Positions 18,489 to 26,394 of a stretch of DNA of 64,000 nucleotides are shown in pieces. Source of the DNA: Phenylobacterium aquaticum (GTDB lineage Bacteria; Pseudomonadota; Alphaproteobacteria; Caulobacterales; Caulobacteraceae); NCBI RefSeq assembly GCF_022695515.1, contig NZ_JALDPT010000030.1:1-64000 (forward strand), written 5' to 3'. Under the pieces are notes generated by a model, which was not told where the DNA came from, made no database searches, and saw only the letters and a list, made by a program, of their open reading frames with translations. The stretch's first letter is position 1. Each line of letters opens with the position of its first letter. A program made the position numbers and the translations under genes.

Positions 18489-18511
18489 TCAGGGCAGGTA
18501 GGCGGGCCTGA
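18293..18511 (+). CDS. Possible small membrane protein, unknown
   Basis: A frame of 72 residues starts at an ATG preceded by AGAGGGG. It contains one hydrophobic, Gly/Ala/Leu-rich stretch at about residues 28-50, then a basic tail. It lies divergently from ccoN and its end overlaps the neighbouring convergent gene by 23 bases. The composition is what GC-rich DNA yields by chance, so coding is doubtful. Confidence 0.22.
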   Translation: MPAYGQFGAPALGELALTHGTGFPTLLGGGPSASIALAIGLGGALSLILKALRSRPHLAPVPVRAVRAGRRA

Positions 18512-19139
18512 ACAGCACCTGGTCGGTGTAGGTCTCCTGCACCAGGCTGAAGGCCACCCCGTCCGGGGTCGAGAGCACCGCCCGGTGACGCAGGATTTCC
18601 GGCGGGATGACCAGGGTCGCCCCGACCGGCTCGGGCGCCCGCGGCAGGGTCTCCCAATCCCGCGGCAAGGGCTGGAACAGGAGTTCGGACGACAGGGTCC
18701 GGCGGTGATAGCCGAGCGCCCGCACCACCACCCCGAACGGGGTCTGGGTCGTCTCCAGGGCCGCATTCATCTCAGGGGTCAGCCGGCCCGGCCGATACCA
18801 GTTGTCGGCCCGCGACAGCACACGGTCGCCGCAGGCCAGTTCGACCCGGCGGTAACGCAGCGGCTCCTCGGGCCCCACCCCCAGGTCCGCTCGCTCGGCG
18901 GGCCCCGCCAGCTTGTCGAGGTCGATCCGCCGCGCCACGATCTTCAGGCCGGGCGCCGCGCCATGCGCCTCGCACCAGTGCTGCAGGGTCTGGGTGGCGC
19001 TGTCGTGGCTCAAGAGCTCGGCGTTGAAGGCCTGGACCTGGGCCAGGGCCTCCAGCCGGGCCCCGAAGCTGTCGGGCCAGGCGCCGGTCAGGGGCGCAAT
19101 CAGCGCGGCCGCGGCCGCCAGGGCGGGGGGAAAGCTCAT
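18489..19139 (-). CDS. Exported hypothetical protein, possibly chorismate-lyase-like fold
   Basis: The 216-residue protein begins with a hydrophobic leader (residues 1-20) that may be a signal peptide. A mid region reads Leu-Ser-Arg-Ala-Asp-Asn-Trp-Tyr-x-Pro-x-Arg-Leu-Thr-Pro, then Thr-Pro-Phe-Gly. This arrangement resembles the UbiC/DUF98 chorismate-lyase superfamily, in which a similar strand-helix unit precedes a Pro-Leu/Phe-Gly turn. I am not certain of that relation, and a leader peptide would be odd for a cytosolic lyase. GGAGG lies directly before the ATG at 19139. It diverges from the ybaK gene 68 bases away. Confidence 0.7.
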   Translation of the reverse strand: MSFPPALAAAAALIAPLTGAWPDSFGARLEALAQVQAFNAELLSHDSATQTLQHWCEAHGAAPGLKIVARRIDLDKLAGPAERADLGVGPEEPLRYRRVELACGDRVLSRADNWYRPGRLTPEMNAALETTQTPFGVVVRALGYHRRTLSSELLFQPLPRDWETLPRAPEPVGATLVIPPEILRHRAVLSTPDGVAFSLVQETYTDQVLFRPAYLP

Positions 19140-19207
19140 GGCCTCCGTCTCGCATTCCGGCTCGCGCCCGTCGAGCGTCGCCGCGCATTTTTTGCTAGGA
19201 AGCCGCC

Positions 19208-19676
19208 ATGGCCAAGACCACTCCCGCGACCCTGGCGCTCGACAAGGCGGGCGTCGCCTATGCGCTTCACACCTATGACTATGACCCCGACGCCCCCCGG
19301 GTCGCTGCAGGCCGCCGAGAGCCTGGGCGTGGCGCCCGAGCGGGTGCTGAAGACCCTGATGGCCGAGGTCGACGGCAAGCCGGTCTGCGCGGTCCTGGCC
19401 TCGGACCAGGAGGTCGCGATGAAGCGGCTGGCGGCGGTGTTCGGCGGCAAGAGCGCCCAGATGATGCGCCCTGCCGACGCCGAGCGGATCACCGGCTTCA
19501 AGGTCGGCGGGGTCAGCCCCTTCGGACAAAAGCGCCGCGCCCCCACCGTGGTCGATGAGGCCGCCCTGCTGCACGACAAGGTGTTCGTCAACGCCGGCCA
19601 GCGCGGGCTTCAGGCGGAGCTCTCCCCCGACGATCTGGTCGCGGCCCTGGGCGCCAAGCTCGCCGCGATCACCTAG
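19208..19676 (+). pseudogene. ybaK: Cys-tRNA(Pro)/aminoacyl-tRNA deacylase YbaK, apparent frameshift
   Basis: The frame from 19208 begins Met-Ala-Lys-Thr-Thr-Pro-Ala-Thr-x-Ala-Leu, a typical YbaK/EbsC start. After about 30 residues the protein continues in another frame with Leu-Gly-Val-Ala-Pro-Glu-Arg-Val-Leu-Lys-Thr-Leu, then Gly-Gly-Val-Ser-Pro-Phe-Gly-Gln-Lys of the deacylase domain, ending at 19676. The shift lies at 19293-19300 in CCCCCCGG. Two restored bases would give about 156 residues, the usual length. The enzyme clears mischarged Cys-tRNA(Pro). Its 3' end overlaps the convergent membrane-protein gene by 4 bases. Confidence 0.88.
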
Positions 19677-20293
19677 GTCTCGGCGTCCGCCGCCGTGGGT
19701 TTGCGAAGCGGTCGGGCGGCCAGGAAGATAACGGGGATCAACAGCCAGCAGAGTTGGCCCAGGTCCAGTTGCCCCAGGGATGTGGCCGTCAGCCCCACGC
19801 CGAAGGCGAGGCCCGGCGCGGCGGCCCGCACCAGACGGTAGGCGTGCTCGCGCCCGGAGATTCCGCCGCAGAGACGGCCGCCGCCCCGCAGGATGACCGT
19901 CACCAGGGCCATCATACAGGCGCTGGTGAGGATCATCACCAGACAGTAGGCGCTCCACTCGTTGCGGCCGAATCCCCGCTCCCCCACCAGGCTGGACGCG
20001 AACGGCATCAGGCTGACAGGCGCCAGGAAGACCAGGTTCGCCCAGGCTGTCGACCAGTCGAAATGCTTCAGGATCCGCAGGGTGTTCATGTGCGCGGCCC
20101 AGAAGACGCCGACCAGGGCGAAGCTCATGAAGAAGGCGACGAAATGGCCCGACATCGCCGCCAGCCCCGCCATCAGCGGCGCCCCGCGCTCAGGCGGTCG
20201 CAATTCCAGGACCAGCAGGGTGAGCACGATGGCGAACACCGCGTCGCTGAAAAACAGCATCCGGTCGAGCAGCGCGCGATCCGCCGCGTTCAT
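19673..20293 (-). CDS. TMEM175-family (DUF1211) potassium channel-like protein
   Basis: The 206-residue protein has about five to six hydrophobic helices. Its first helix contains Arg-x5-Phe-Ser-Asp-Ala-Val-Phe-Ala-Ile, the Arg/FSD signature of TMEM175 proteins, some of which are potassium channels. I chose the ATG at 20293 (Met-Asn-Ala-Ala-Asp-Arg), which follows a GGGGGGA site; further in-frame ATGs upstream (20311, 20371) lack support. Bacterial members usually carry one repeat per chain and assemble as tetramers, matching this size. Confidence 0.85.
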   Translation of the reverse strand: MNAADRALLDRMLFFSDAVFAIVLTLLVLELRPPERGAPLMAGLAAMSGHFVAFFMSFALVGVFWAAHMNTLRILKHFDWSTAWANLVFLAPVSLMPFASSLVGERGFGRNEWSAYCLVMILTSACMMALVTVILRGGGRLCGGISGREHAYRLVRAAAPGLAFGVGLTATSLGQLDLGQLCWLLIPVIFLAARPLRKPTAADAET

Positions 20294-20455
20294 GGCGTTC
20301 CCCCCATCCATCCTGCGTCCAGCTTGCCCACCCAACGCCACGCGGTCTACCCAACGGATGGCTGTGAGCAAAGCTTCGCCGTCCTCGGCGCGACGGCCCT
20401 CGCCATCGGCGACGGCATGGTTAGAATAACGGCTTCATCAGTCTGACGGATCGAG

Positions 20456-21274
20456 ATGATCGTACGCGCTTTCACCGGCGGTCTGGTCGCCGGCCCCATC
20501 GCCGCTCTGTGTCTGTTCAGCGCCGCCGCCGCGCAGGCGCCCGCCGCGGCCTCAGCCCTGCCTGTCTCGGCGTCGCCCCCCGCCGTCCTCTCGCCGCCTG
20601 CCGCCGAGGGGGTCCAGACGCCGGCCCCCCAGGCGCCGCCGCCCCTGCCGTTCGCCGCCGAGATCGCCCACTTCGCCGAACTCGACGCCGCCGCCCCGCC
20701 CCAGGCCTGTTCCTTCCTGTTCGTGGGCTCCTCGACCATCCGGTTCTGGCGCAGCCTGGATCAGGACATGGCCCCCTATCCGGTGATCAACCGGGGCTTC
20801 GGCGGATCCAAGATCGAGGATGTGGACCTCTATTTCGACAAGGTGGTCGCGCCCTACAAGCCCCGCGCGATCTTCTTCTACGCCGGCGAGAACGACCTTT
20901 CGGCGGGCGAGACGGTCGAGACCGTGGTCGCCAATTTCGAGCGGTTCATGACCATGAAGACCGCCGAACTCGGCGACGCTCCGGTCTATTTCATCTCACT
21001 CAAGCCCTCGAAGCTCCGGCTCGCCCAGATGCCGCTGCAGGCCGAGGTCAACGCCCGCATCAAGGCGCTGGCCGAGACCCGCGCCGACCTGCGCTATGTC
21101 GATGTGATCCCCGCCATGCTGGATCAGGGCGCGCCGAAGGACATCTATATCGCCGACGGCCTGCACATGAACCCGGACGGCTACGCCCTGTGGACCGGTA
21201 TCGTCCGCCCGGTGCTGGAGCGCGAGGCCCAGGACGGCCGCGCCTGCGGCGACACCGCCATCGCGACGCGCTGA
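20456..21274 (+). CDS. Exported SGNH/GDSL-type hydrolase
   Basis: The 272-residue protein has an N-terminal signal peptide (about residues 1-26) and an Ala/Pro-rich linker, then an SGNH-hydrolase-like domain. Block I is Val-Gly-Ser-Ser-Thr-Ile-Arg-Phe with the likely nucleophile Ser, block II Asn-Arg-Gly-Phe-Gly-Gly-Ser, block III Gly-Glu-Asn-Asp, and block V Asp-Gly-Leu-His-Met-Asn with the catalytic Asp and His. Substrate is unknown; family members act as periplasmic esterases or acyl hydrolases. It is convergent with bfr, with only 4 bases between stops. Confidence 0.85.
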   Translation: MIVRAFTGGLVAGPIAALCLFSAAAAQAPAAASALPVSASPPAVLSPPAAEGVQTPAPQAPPPLPFAAEIAHFAELDAAAPPQACSFLFVGSSTIRFWRSLDQDMAPYPVINRGFGGSKIEDVDLYFDKVVAPYKPRAIFFYAGENDLSAGETVETVVANFERFMTMKTAELGDAPVYFISLKPSKLRLAQMPLQAEVNARIKALAETRADLRYVDVIPAMLDQGAPKDIYIADGLHMNPDGYALWTGIVRPVLEREAQDGRACGDTAIATR

Positions 21275-21278
21275 GGCT

Positions 21279-21764
21279 CTAGCCGCCCGCCGGCAGCTCG
21301 CCCATGGCGCTCTGCAGATAATTGGCCTCGCCCAGCGAGCCCATCAGGGAGATCTGGGTCTCCAGGAAGTCGATGTGCTCCTCGGTGTCGGTGAGGATCT
21401 CGCGGACGATCTGGCGGCTCACATAATCGGCCGAGGCCTCGCAGAGCCGGATGGCCTCGATCTGGTCGACGCGGCCGGCGACCTCGACAGCCAGGTCGGC
21501 GGCCAGGCACTCGGCCACGGTCTCGCCGATCTTCAGCTTATGCAGGTCCTGCAGATTGGGCAGGCCGTCGAGGAACAGGATGCGCTTGATGAGCTTGTCG
21601 GCGTGCTTCATCTCGCCGATCGATTCCTCGTAGGTGATCGCGCCGAGCCTGTTGAAGCCCCAGTTCTGGTACATCCGCGCGTGCAGGAAGTACTGGTTCA
21701 CTGCGGTCAGCTCATTGGTCAGGATGGCGTTGAGCAGCCGGATGATCGCCTTGTCGCCTTGCAT
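21279..21764 (-). CDS. bfr: Bacterioferritin
   Basis: The 161-residue four-helix iron-storage protein has the ferroxidase ligands Glu18 (Asn-Glu-Leu), Glu51 and His54 (Glu-Ser-Ile-Gly-Glu-Met-Lys-His), and Glu-Glu-His near the C-terminal helix. The heme-binding Met52 is present in Glu-Met-Lys-His. An AGGAGG site precedes the ATG. The bacterioferritin-associated ferredoxin lies just upstream on the same strand. Confidence 0.96.
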   Translation of the reverse strand: MQGDKAIIRLLNAILTNELTAVNQYFLHARMYQNWGFNRLGAITYEESIGEMKHADKLIKRILFLDGLPNLQDLHKLKIGETVAECLAADLAVEVAGRVDQIEAIRLCEASADYVSRQIVREILTDTEEHIDFLETQISLMGSLGEANYLQSAMGELPAGG

Positions 21765-21836
21765 CTTGGCCTCCTGGAATCGTGGGGGTCAGCCTCCCGT
21801 CCGGGGCGGCCCGTGTCAAAGCAATCTTGGGCGGAG

Positions 21837-22022
21837 CTATTCGGCCGCGTAGCGCAGGCGCTCGGCCTGATCGTCGATCATCTGCTTCATCTCGCAGACG
21901 CAGCGGGCGCATTGCGGACGGGCCCCGCAGGCGCGGAAGATCTCGACGGGGCGCTCGGCGCCAGCCTCGATGGCGGCGCGGACCTCGCGCTCGCGGATGC
22001 CGTTGCAGTTGCAGATGAACAT
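21837..22022 (-). CDS. bfd: Bacterioferritin-associated ferredoxin
   Basis: The 61-residue [2Fe-2S] protein has the Bfd motif Cys-Asn-Cys near residue 4 and Cys-Ala-Arg-Cys (CxxC) in the second half. Bfd reduces bacterioferritin to release iron, and the neighbouring bfr gene is its partner. A Fur-family-like dyad 50 bases upstream would let iron limitation induce it. Confidence 0.93.
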   Translation of the reverse strand: MFICNCNGIREREVRAAIEAGAERPVEIFRACGARPQCARCVCEMKQMIDDQAERLRYAAE

Positions 22023-22071
22023 GGACGACCAGGGTTCAGGAACCTGTCCTCTCTAGCAGATGCGAACGACG

Positions 22072-22088
22072 TTGCAACTCATTTGCAA
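22072..22088. promoter_or_regulatory. Fur/Mur-family-like dyad upstream of bfd
   Basis: TTGCAA-CTCAT-TTGCAA is a 17-base dyad made of two TTGCAA palindromes, 50 bases before bfd. TGCAA/TTGCA half-sites occur in alphaproteobacterial Fur and Mur operators, and iron control of bfd would make sense. The assignment is a motif guess. Confidence 0.4.
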
Positions 22089-22209
22089 CTAGAGCCATCC
22101 GCGGGCGCGACGGTTTGTCGCGACCTACGGTCTTGGCCGAACACGTTCTGCGGGTGGACAGTGCCCGGCGCGTAAGACGCCCGGCCCGTGGCCGGATGAG
22201 TTAGGGGCC

Positions 22210-23616
22210 GTGTCTGACATGGACGTTTACGCGCTGCTCCTCTCCCGGCTGCAATTCGCCTTCACCATCGCCTTCCACATCATTTTTCCGAGTTTCACCA
22301 TCGGCTTGGCCAGCTACCTGGCGGTGCTCGAGGGCCTATGGCTGGCCAGCCGCAACCCGGTCTTCAAGACGCTCTACCTGTTCTGGCTGAAGATCTTCGC
22401 GATCTCCTTCGGCATGGGCGTGGTCACCGGGGTGGTGATGAGCTACGAACTCGGAAACAACTGGAGCGTGTTTTCTGCGACAGCGTCACCTGTGATTGGC
22501 CCCCTGCTCGCCTTCGAGGTGCTGACCGCCTTCTTCCTGGAGGCCAGCTTCCTGGGGATCATGCTGTTCGGCTGGCGCAAGGTGGGCCCCGGCCTTCACT
22601 TCACGGCCACCCTGCTGGTGGCGATCGGGACCCTGATCTCGGCCTTCTGGATCATCTCGGCCAACAGCTGGATGCAGGTCCCGGCCGGCTTCGCCCGCAC
22701 CGCCGGCGGCGGCCTGATCGCCACGGACTGGTGGGCGGTGATCGTCTCGCCCAGCTTTCCCACGCGCCTCGCCCACATGACGCTTGCCGCCTATCTGACC
22801 ACCGCCCTGGTGGTCGGCGCCGCCTCGGCCTGGCGCCTGCTCAAGGAGCCGGACGATGACGCCTCGACCACGGCCCTGCGCATGGCGGTCGGCATGCTGG
22901 CCATTGTCGCCCCCCTGCAGCTGATCGCCGGGGACGTGTCGGGCAAGGAGGTGCGCCGTATGCAGCCCGCCAAGCTGGCCGCCGTCGAGGCGTTCTGGGA
23001 GACCCGCACGGCCCAGCCCTTCCACATCCTCGCCTGGCCGGACATGGCCGCCGAGACCAATCGCTGGGAGCTTTCCATCCCCGGCCTGGGCAGCTGGATC
23101 ACCGCCGGCGACGCCCGGGCCGAGGTCACCGGCCTGAAGGCCTTCGCCGCCAAGGACCGCCCGCCGGTCGCCATCGTCTTCTACGCCTTCCGGCTGATGG
23201 TCGGCATGGGCGTCGCCATGATCGGCCTGGGCGCCTGGGGCGCGTGGCTCTCCCTGCGCGAGGGGGTGGAGCGGTCCCGCCCCTTCCTGAGGGCCATGGT
23301 CGCCATGGGGCCGACCGGATTCGTCGCGGTGATCGCCGGCTGGATCGTCGCCGAGGTCGGCCGCCAGCCCTATGTGATCTATGGCGTGCTGCGCACCGCC
23401 GACGCCGTGTCGCCGGTCGGCGCCGGCCAGGTCTCCGCCTCGCTAATCGGCTTCCTCATCGTCTATGCGGTCATCTTCAGCGTGGGCGCGCTCTATATCC
23501 TGCGCCTGATCGGCGAGGGCCCGGTCGAGGGCGCCGAGGCCCCGCCCCCGCCCCTGCCACGGGCGCCAGGCTCGGCCCTGGCCGCCGCCCAGCAGGATCC
23601 GGGGGGCGCGCCATGA
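22210..23616 (+). CDS. cydA: Cytochrome bd-type (CIO) quinol oxidase subunit I
   Basis: The 468-residue polytopic subunit oxidises ubiquinol and reduces oxygen. The heme b595 ligand lies in Ala-Phe-His-Ile-Ile-Phe-Pro, the acidic proton-path pair in Phe-Glu-Val-Leu-Thr-Ala-Phe-Phe-Leu-Glu, a heme b558 His in Leu-Ala-His-Met-Thr-Leu, and Gly-Arg-Gln-Pro-Tyr near the C-terminal part. The quinol loop is short, as in the cyanide-insensitive type. The GTG at 22210 is preceded by AGGGG; the ATG at 22219 is an alternative. cydB follows in an ATGA overlap. This second high-affinity oxidase complements the cbb3 system. Confidence 0.95.
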   Translation: MSDMDVYALLLSRLQFAFTIAFHIIFPSFTIGLASYLAVLEGLWLASRNPVFKTLYLFWLKIFAISFGMGVVTGVVMSYELGNNWSVFSATASPVIGPLLAFEVLTAFFLEASFLGIMLFGWRKVGPGLHFTATLLVAIGTLISAFWIISANSWMQVPAGFARTAGGGLIATDWWAVIVSPSFPTRLAHMTLAAYLTTALVVGAASAWRLLKEPDDDASTTALRMAVGMLAIVAPLQLIAGDVSGKEVRRMQPAKLAAVEAFWETRTAQPFHILAWPDMAAETNRWELSIPGLGSWITAGDARAEVTGLKAFAAKDRPPVAIVFYAFRLMVGMGVAMIGLGAWGAWLSLREGVERSRPFLRAMVAMGPTGFVAVIAGWIVAEVGRQPYVIYGVLRTADAVSPVGAGQVSASLIGFLIVYAVIFSVGALYILRLIGEGPVEGAEAPPPPLPRAPGSALAAAQQDPGGAP

Positions 23617-24638
23617 GCCTCGACCTGCCGCTGATCTGGGCGGGGATCATCGCCGTCGCCGTGCTGCTCTATGTGGTGCTGGACGGCTTCGATCTGGGCG
23701 TCGGCATCCTGTTTCCCTTCGCGCCCGATCCCAGGGCCCGCGACGCCATGGTCCAGTCCGTCGCCCCGGTCTGGGACGGCAACGAGACCTGGCTGGTGCT
23801 GGGCGGCGGCGGGTTGTTCGCCGCCTTTCCCCGGGCCTATGCGGTCATCCTGCCGGCCCTCTACCTGCCGATCATGGCCATGCTGCTCGCCCTGGTCCTG
23901 CGCGGCGTGGCCTTCGAGTTCCGGGCCCGCGGCCGGGCGCGGGGCAAGGCGTTCTGGACGGCGGCCTTCGCCGGCGGCTCGCTCTGCGCGGCCCTCTCCC
24001 AGGGCCTGGTGCTCGGCGGCTTCATCCAGGGCCTGACGCTCACGGACGGCGCCTTCGCCGGAGGGCCCTTCGACTGGCTGACCCCTTATTCGGTGATGGT
24101 GGCCGTGGGCCTCGTCGCCGGCTACGCCCTGCTGGGCGCCGGGTGGCTGATCTGGCGCACCGAGGGCGAACTGCACGATCTGGCCCGCCGCTGGGCCGGA
24201 ACCGCCGCCGGCGCCGTGGCCATGCTGCTGGCCGGGGTCAGCGTCGCCACCCTGTTCCTGCACCCACAGGTCGCCGCCCGCTGGGGGTTCGACGGCCACG
24301 GCTTCGTGGGCGCGAACCTCGCTCGCCTGGCCCCCATACCGCTGCTCGGCGCCGCGGGTCTGGCGACCATCGGCCTGGGGCTCGCCCGGCGCAGCCATGT
24401 CGCGCCCTTCGCCGGCGGCCTGATCGTGTTCCTGTCGGGCTATCTCGGCCTGGCGGTCGGGTTCTTTCCCTATATCGCCCCCTACGCCATGACCTTCCGC
24501 GAGGCGGCCAATCCGGACAATGCGCTGGCCCTGATGCTGGTCGGGGTCGCGGTGCTGCTGCCGGTGATCCTGGGCTACACCGTGTTCGTCTACTGGCTGT
24601 TCCGCGGCAAGGTGACCGGCGATGCGGGCTATCATTGA
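23613..24638 (+). CDS. cydB: Cytochrome bd-type quinol oxidase subunit II
   Basis: The 341-residue membrane protein starts Met-Ser-Leu-Asp-Leu-Pro-Leu-Ile-Trp and shows the subunit II signatures Leu-Asp-Gly-Phe-Asp-Leu-Gly and Val-Trp-Asp-Gly-Asn-Glu-Thr-Trp-Leu-Val. It forms the oxidase with CydA. The ATG is inside the cydA stop (ATGA), and a third small gene overlaps its 3' end by 17 bases. Confidence 0.95.
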   Translation: MSLDLPLIWAGIIAVAVLLYVVLDGFDLGVGILFPFAPDPRARDAMVQSVAPVWDGNETWLVLGGGGLFAAFPRAYAVILPALYLPIMAMLLALVLRGVAFEFRARGRARGKAFWTAAFAGGSLCAALSQGLVLGGFIQGLTLTDGAFAGGPFDWLTPYSVMVAVGLVAGYALLGAGWLIWRTEGELHDLARRWAGTAAGAVAMLLAGVSVATLFLHPQVAARWGFDGHGFVGANLARLAPIPLLGAAGLATIGLGLARRSHVAPFAGGLIVFLSGYLGLAVGFFPYIAPYAMTFREAANPDNALALMLVGVAVLLPVILGYTVFVYWLFRGKVTGDAGYH

Positions 24639-24774
24639 GCCGCCGCCCGAGCCGGGAACCCCACCCCGGCCGCTCTGGAAGCGCCTGGCCTGGTTCGCCG
24701 CCCTGGCCATCGGCGGGAGCCTGGCCGCCGCGACCTTGGCCTGGATGATGAAGGCCCTGCTTCCGGCGACCTGA
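24622..24774 (+). CDS. Small CydX-like/DUF2474 third subunit of the bd oxidase
   Basis: This gene encodes 50 residues: a Pro-rich start, then Pro-Leu-Trp-Lys-Arg-Leu-Ala-Trp-Phe and one membrane helix (about residues 22-42). The layout matches the DUF2474 family that follows CIO-type cydAB and is thought to play the role of CydX. It starts at an ATG inside the end of cydB, so translation is coupled. Confidence 0.82.
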   Translation: MRAIIEPPPEPGTPPRPLWKRLAWFAALAIGGSLAAATLAWMMKALLPAT

Positions 24775-24784
24775 TCGGCGGGCT

Positions 24785-25447
24785 ATGGAAGCGCCCATGT
24801 CGGACCCCGCCTGCCGCCTCTATCTCATCACCCCGCCCCGGATCGACGATCTGGCCGGCTTCGGCCACCTGCTCGCCCAGACCCTCGACGCCGGCGATGT
24901 CGCCGCCCTTCAGATCCGCCTGAAGGATGTTCCGGACGAGATCCTCGCCGCCGCCGTCGACGTCATCTCGCCGATCGCCAAGGCCCGCGGCGTGGCGGTG
25001 ATCCTCAATGACCGGCCAGACCTCGCCGCCCGCTACGACTGCGACGGCGTCCATATCGGCCAGAGCGACGGCACGCTCGCCCAGGCCCGCAAGCTGGTGG
25101 GGCCTGAGCGCATGGTCGGGGTCACCTGCCACGACAGCCGGCATCTCGCCATGGAGGCCAGCGAGGGCGGGGCCGACTATGTCGCCTTCGGCGCCTTCTT
25201 CCCGACCACCACCAAGGACGCCGCCACCCGGGCCGAGCCCGAGATCCTGACCATCTGGCAGGAGACCATGGAGACGCCCTGCGTCGCCATCGGCGGGATC
25301 ACGGCGGAGAACGCCGCCGGCCTGGCCGCCGCCGGCGCCGACTTCATCGCCGTCTCGGCCGGGGTCTGGAGCCATCCGGACGGCCCGGCCGCAGGGGTCA
25401 AGGCGCTCAACGCCGCCATCGCCGAGGGGCTTCGCCAGCGGGGATAG
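24785..25447 (+). CDS. thiE: Thiamine phosphate synthase
   Basis: The 220-residue TIM-barrel enzyme joins the thiazole and pyrimidine parts of thiamine. Visible motifs are Leu-Tyr-Leu-Ile-Thr-Pro, Leu-Gln-Ile-Arg-Leu-Lys (quinone-like phosphate/pyrimidine region), Asn-Asp-Arg-Pro-Asp, Gly-Val-His-Ile-Gly-Gln, Thr-Cys-His-Asp-Ser and Ala-Ile-Gly-Gly-Ile-Thr. Start is 24785 or the ATG four codons later. It begins 10 bases after the small oxidase subunit gene, so it may be co-transcribed, although the functions are unrelated. Confidence 0.88.
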   Translation: MEAPMSDPACRLYLITPPRIDDLAGFGHLLAQTLDAGDVAALQIRLKDVPDEILAAAVDVISPIAKARGVAVILNDRPDLAARYDCDGVHIGQSDGTLAQARKLVGPERMVGVTCHDSRHLAMEASEGGADYVAFGAFFPTTTKDAATRAEPEILTIWQETMETPCVAIGGITAENAAGLAAAGADFIAVSAGVWSHPDGPAAGVKALNAAIAEGLRQRG

Positions 25448-25552
25448 CGCCCCTGCGCGGCCTTTGCGGGATGACAACACTTTGGCTGTAGGACCGCCCC
25501 TCAAAGCCTCGCCTTGCCTTAAGGCCTTGGCGCCACTAGGTTCCGCGCCCTC

Positions 25553-26347
25553 ATGTCGACCCAATCAGCCCTTCTCAAAGTCATGTCCGACGCCGCCCGC
25601 AAGGCGGCCCGGGGCCTCAATCGCGACTTCGGCGAACTGGCCGAACTGCAGGTCTCCAAGAAGGGGGCCGCCGACTATGTCTCGGCCGCCGACCTCAAGG
25701 CCGAGCAGACCCTGTTCGAGGCGCTCGCCAAGGCGCGGCCCGGCTACAGCTTCCTCGGCGAGGAACGCGGCCTGATCGAGGGCACCGACAAGACCCATAC
25801 CTGGATCGTCGACCCGCTCGACGGCACCACCAACTTCCTGCACGCCATTCCGCACTTCGCGATCAATATCGCCCTGCAGCGCGAGGGCGTGATCGTGGCC
25901 GCGGTCACCTACAACCCGATCACCAACGAGCTCTACTGGGCCGAGAAGGGCAAGGGCTGCTTCGTCAATGACAAGCGCCTGCGCGTCGCCGCCCGCAAGC
26001 ACCTCGACGAGGCGGTGCTGGCGACCGGCATCCCCTTCCTGGGTCACGGCCAGCACGCCAAGTTCCTGAAGGAGCTGCACCAGATGAGCCAGCGGGTCGC
26101 CGGCGTGCGCCGCTTCGGCTCCGCCGCCCTCGACCTGGCCTTCGTGGCCGCGGGCCGTTTCGACGGCTTCTGGGAACGCGACCTCAAGCCCTGGGACCTG
26201 GCGGCCGGCCTGCTTCTGGTCTCGGAAGCCGGCGGCAAGATCACGAACGCCGACGGCGACGAGGACGTGCTGGGCACGGGCAGCATCCTGGCCTCGAACC
26301 TTGAACTGCATCCGCTGATCCTCGAGAAGCTGAAGCTGGCCAACTAG
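25553..26347 (+). CDS. suhB: Inositol monophosphatase family protein
   Basis: The 264-residue protein is of the FIG superfamily. The metal-binding motifs are Gly-Glu-Glu, Asp-Pro-Leu-Asp-Gly-Thr-Thr-Asn and Trp-Asp-Leu-Ala-Ala-Gly, so a magnesium-dependent sugar-phosphate or inositol-phosphate phosphatase is expected. The exact substrate cannot be read from sequence. In enterobacteria SuhB also acts in ribosome assembly. A GCCTTAAGGC palindrome lies at 25516-25525 in the upstream gap, role unknown. Confidence 0.92.
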   Translation: MSTQSALLKVMSDAARKAARGLNRDFGELAELQVSKKGAADYVSAADLKAEQTLFEALAKARPGYSFLGEERGLIEGTDKTHTWIVDPLDGTTNFLHAIPHFAINIALQREGVIVAAVTYNPITNELYWAEKGKGCFVNDKRLRVAARKHLDEAVLATGIPFLGHGQHAKFLKELHQMSQRVAGVRRFGSAALDLAFVAAGRFDGFWERDLKPWDLAAGLLLVSEAGGKITNADGDEDVLGTGSILASNLELHPLILEKLKLAN

Positions 26348-26394
26348 CCTGCGGGCTTGACGAGACCGTCACACGCGGCGGCTAGATCGGGGTC

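Noticed and set aside
22106..22122. CGCGAC-GGTTT-GTCGCG dyad before cydA
   Set aside because: Short, very GC-rich and without a known regulator match; such dyads arise by chance in this DNA.
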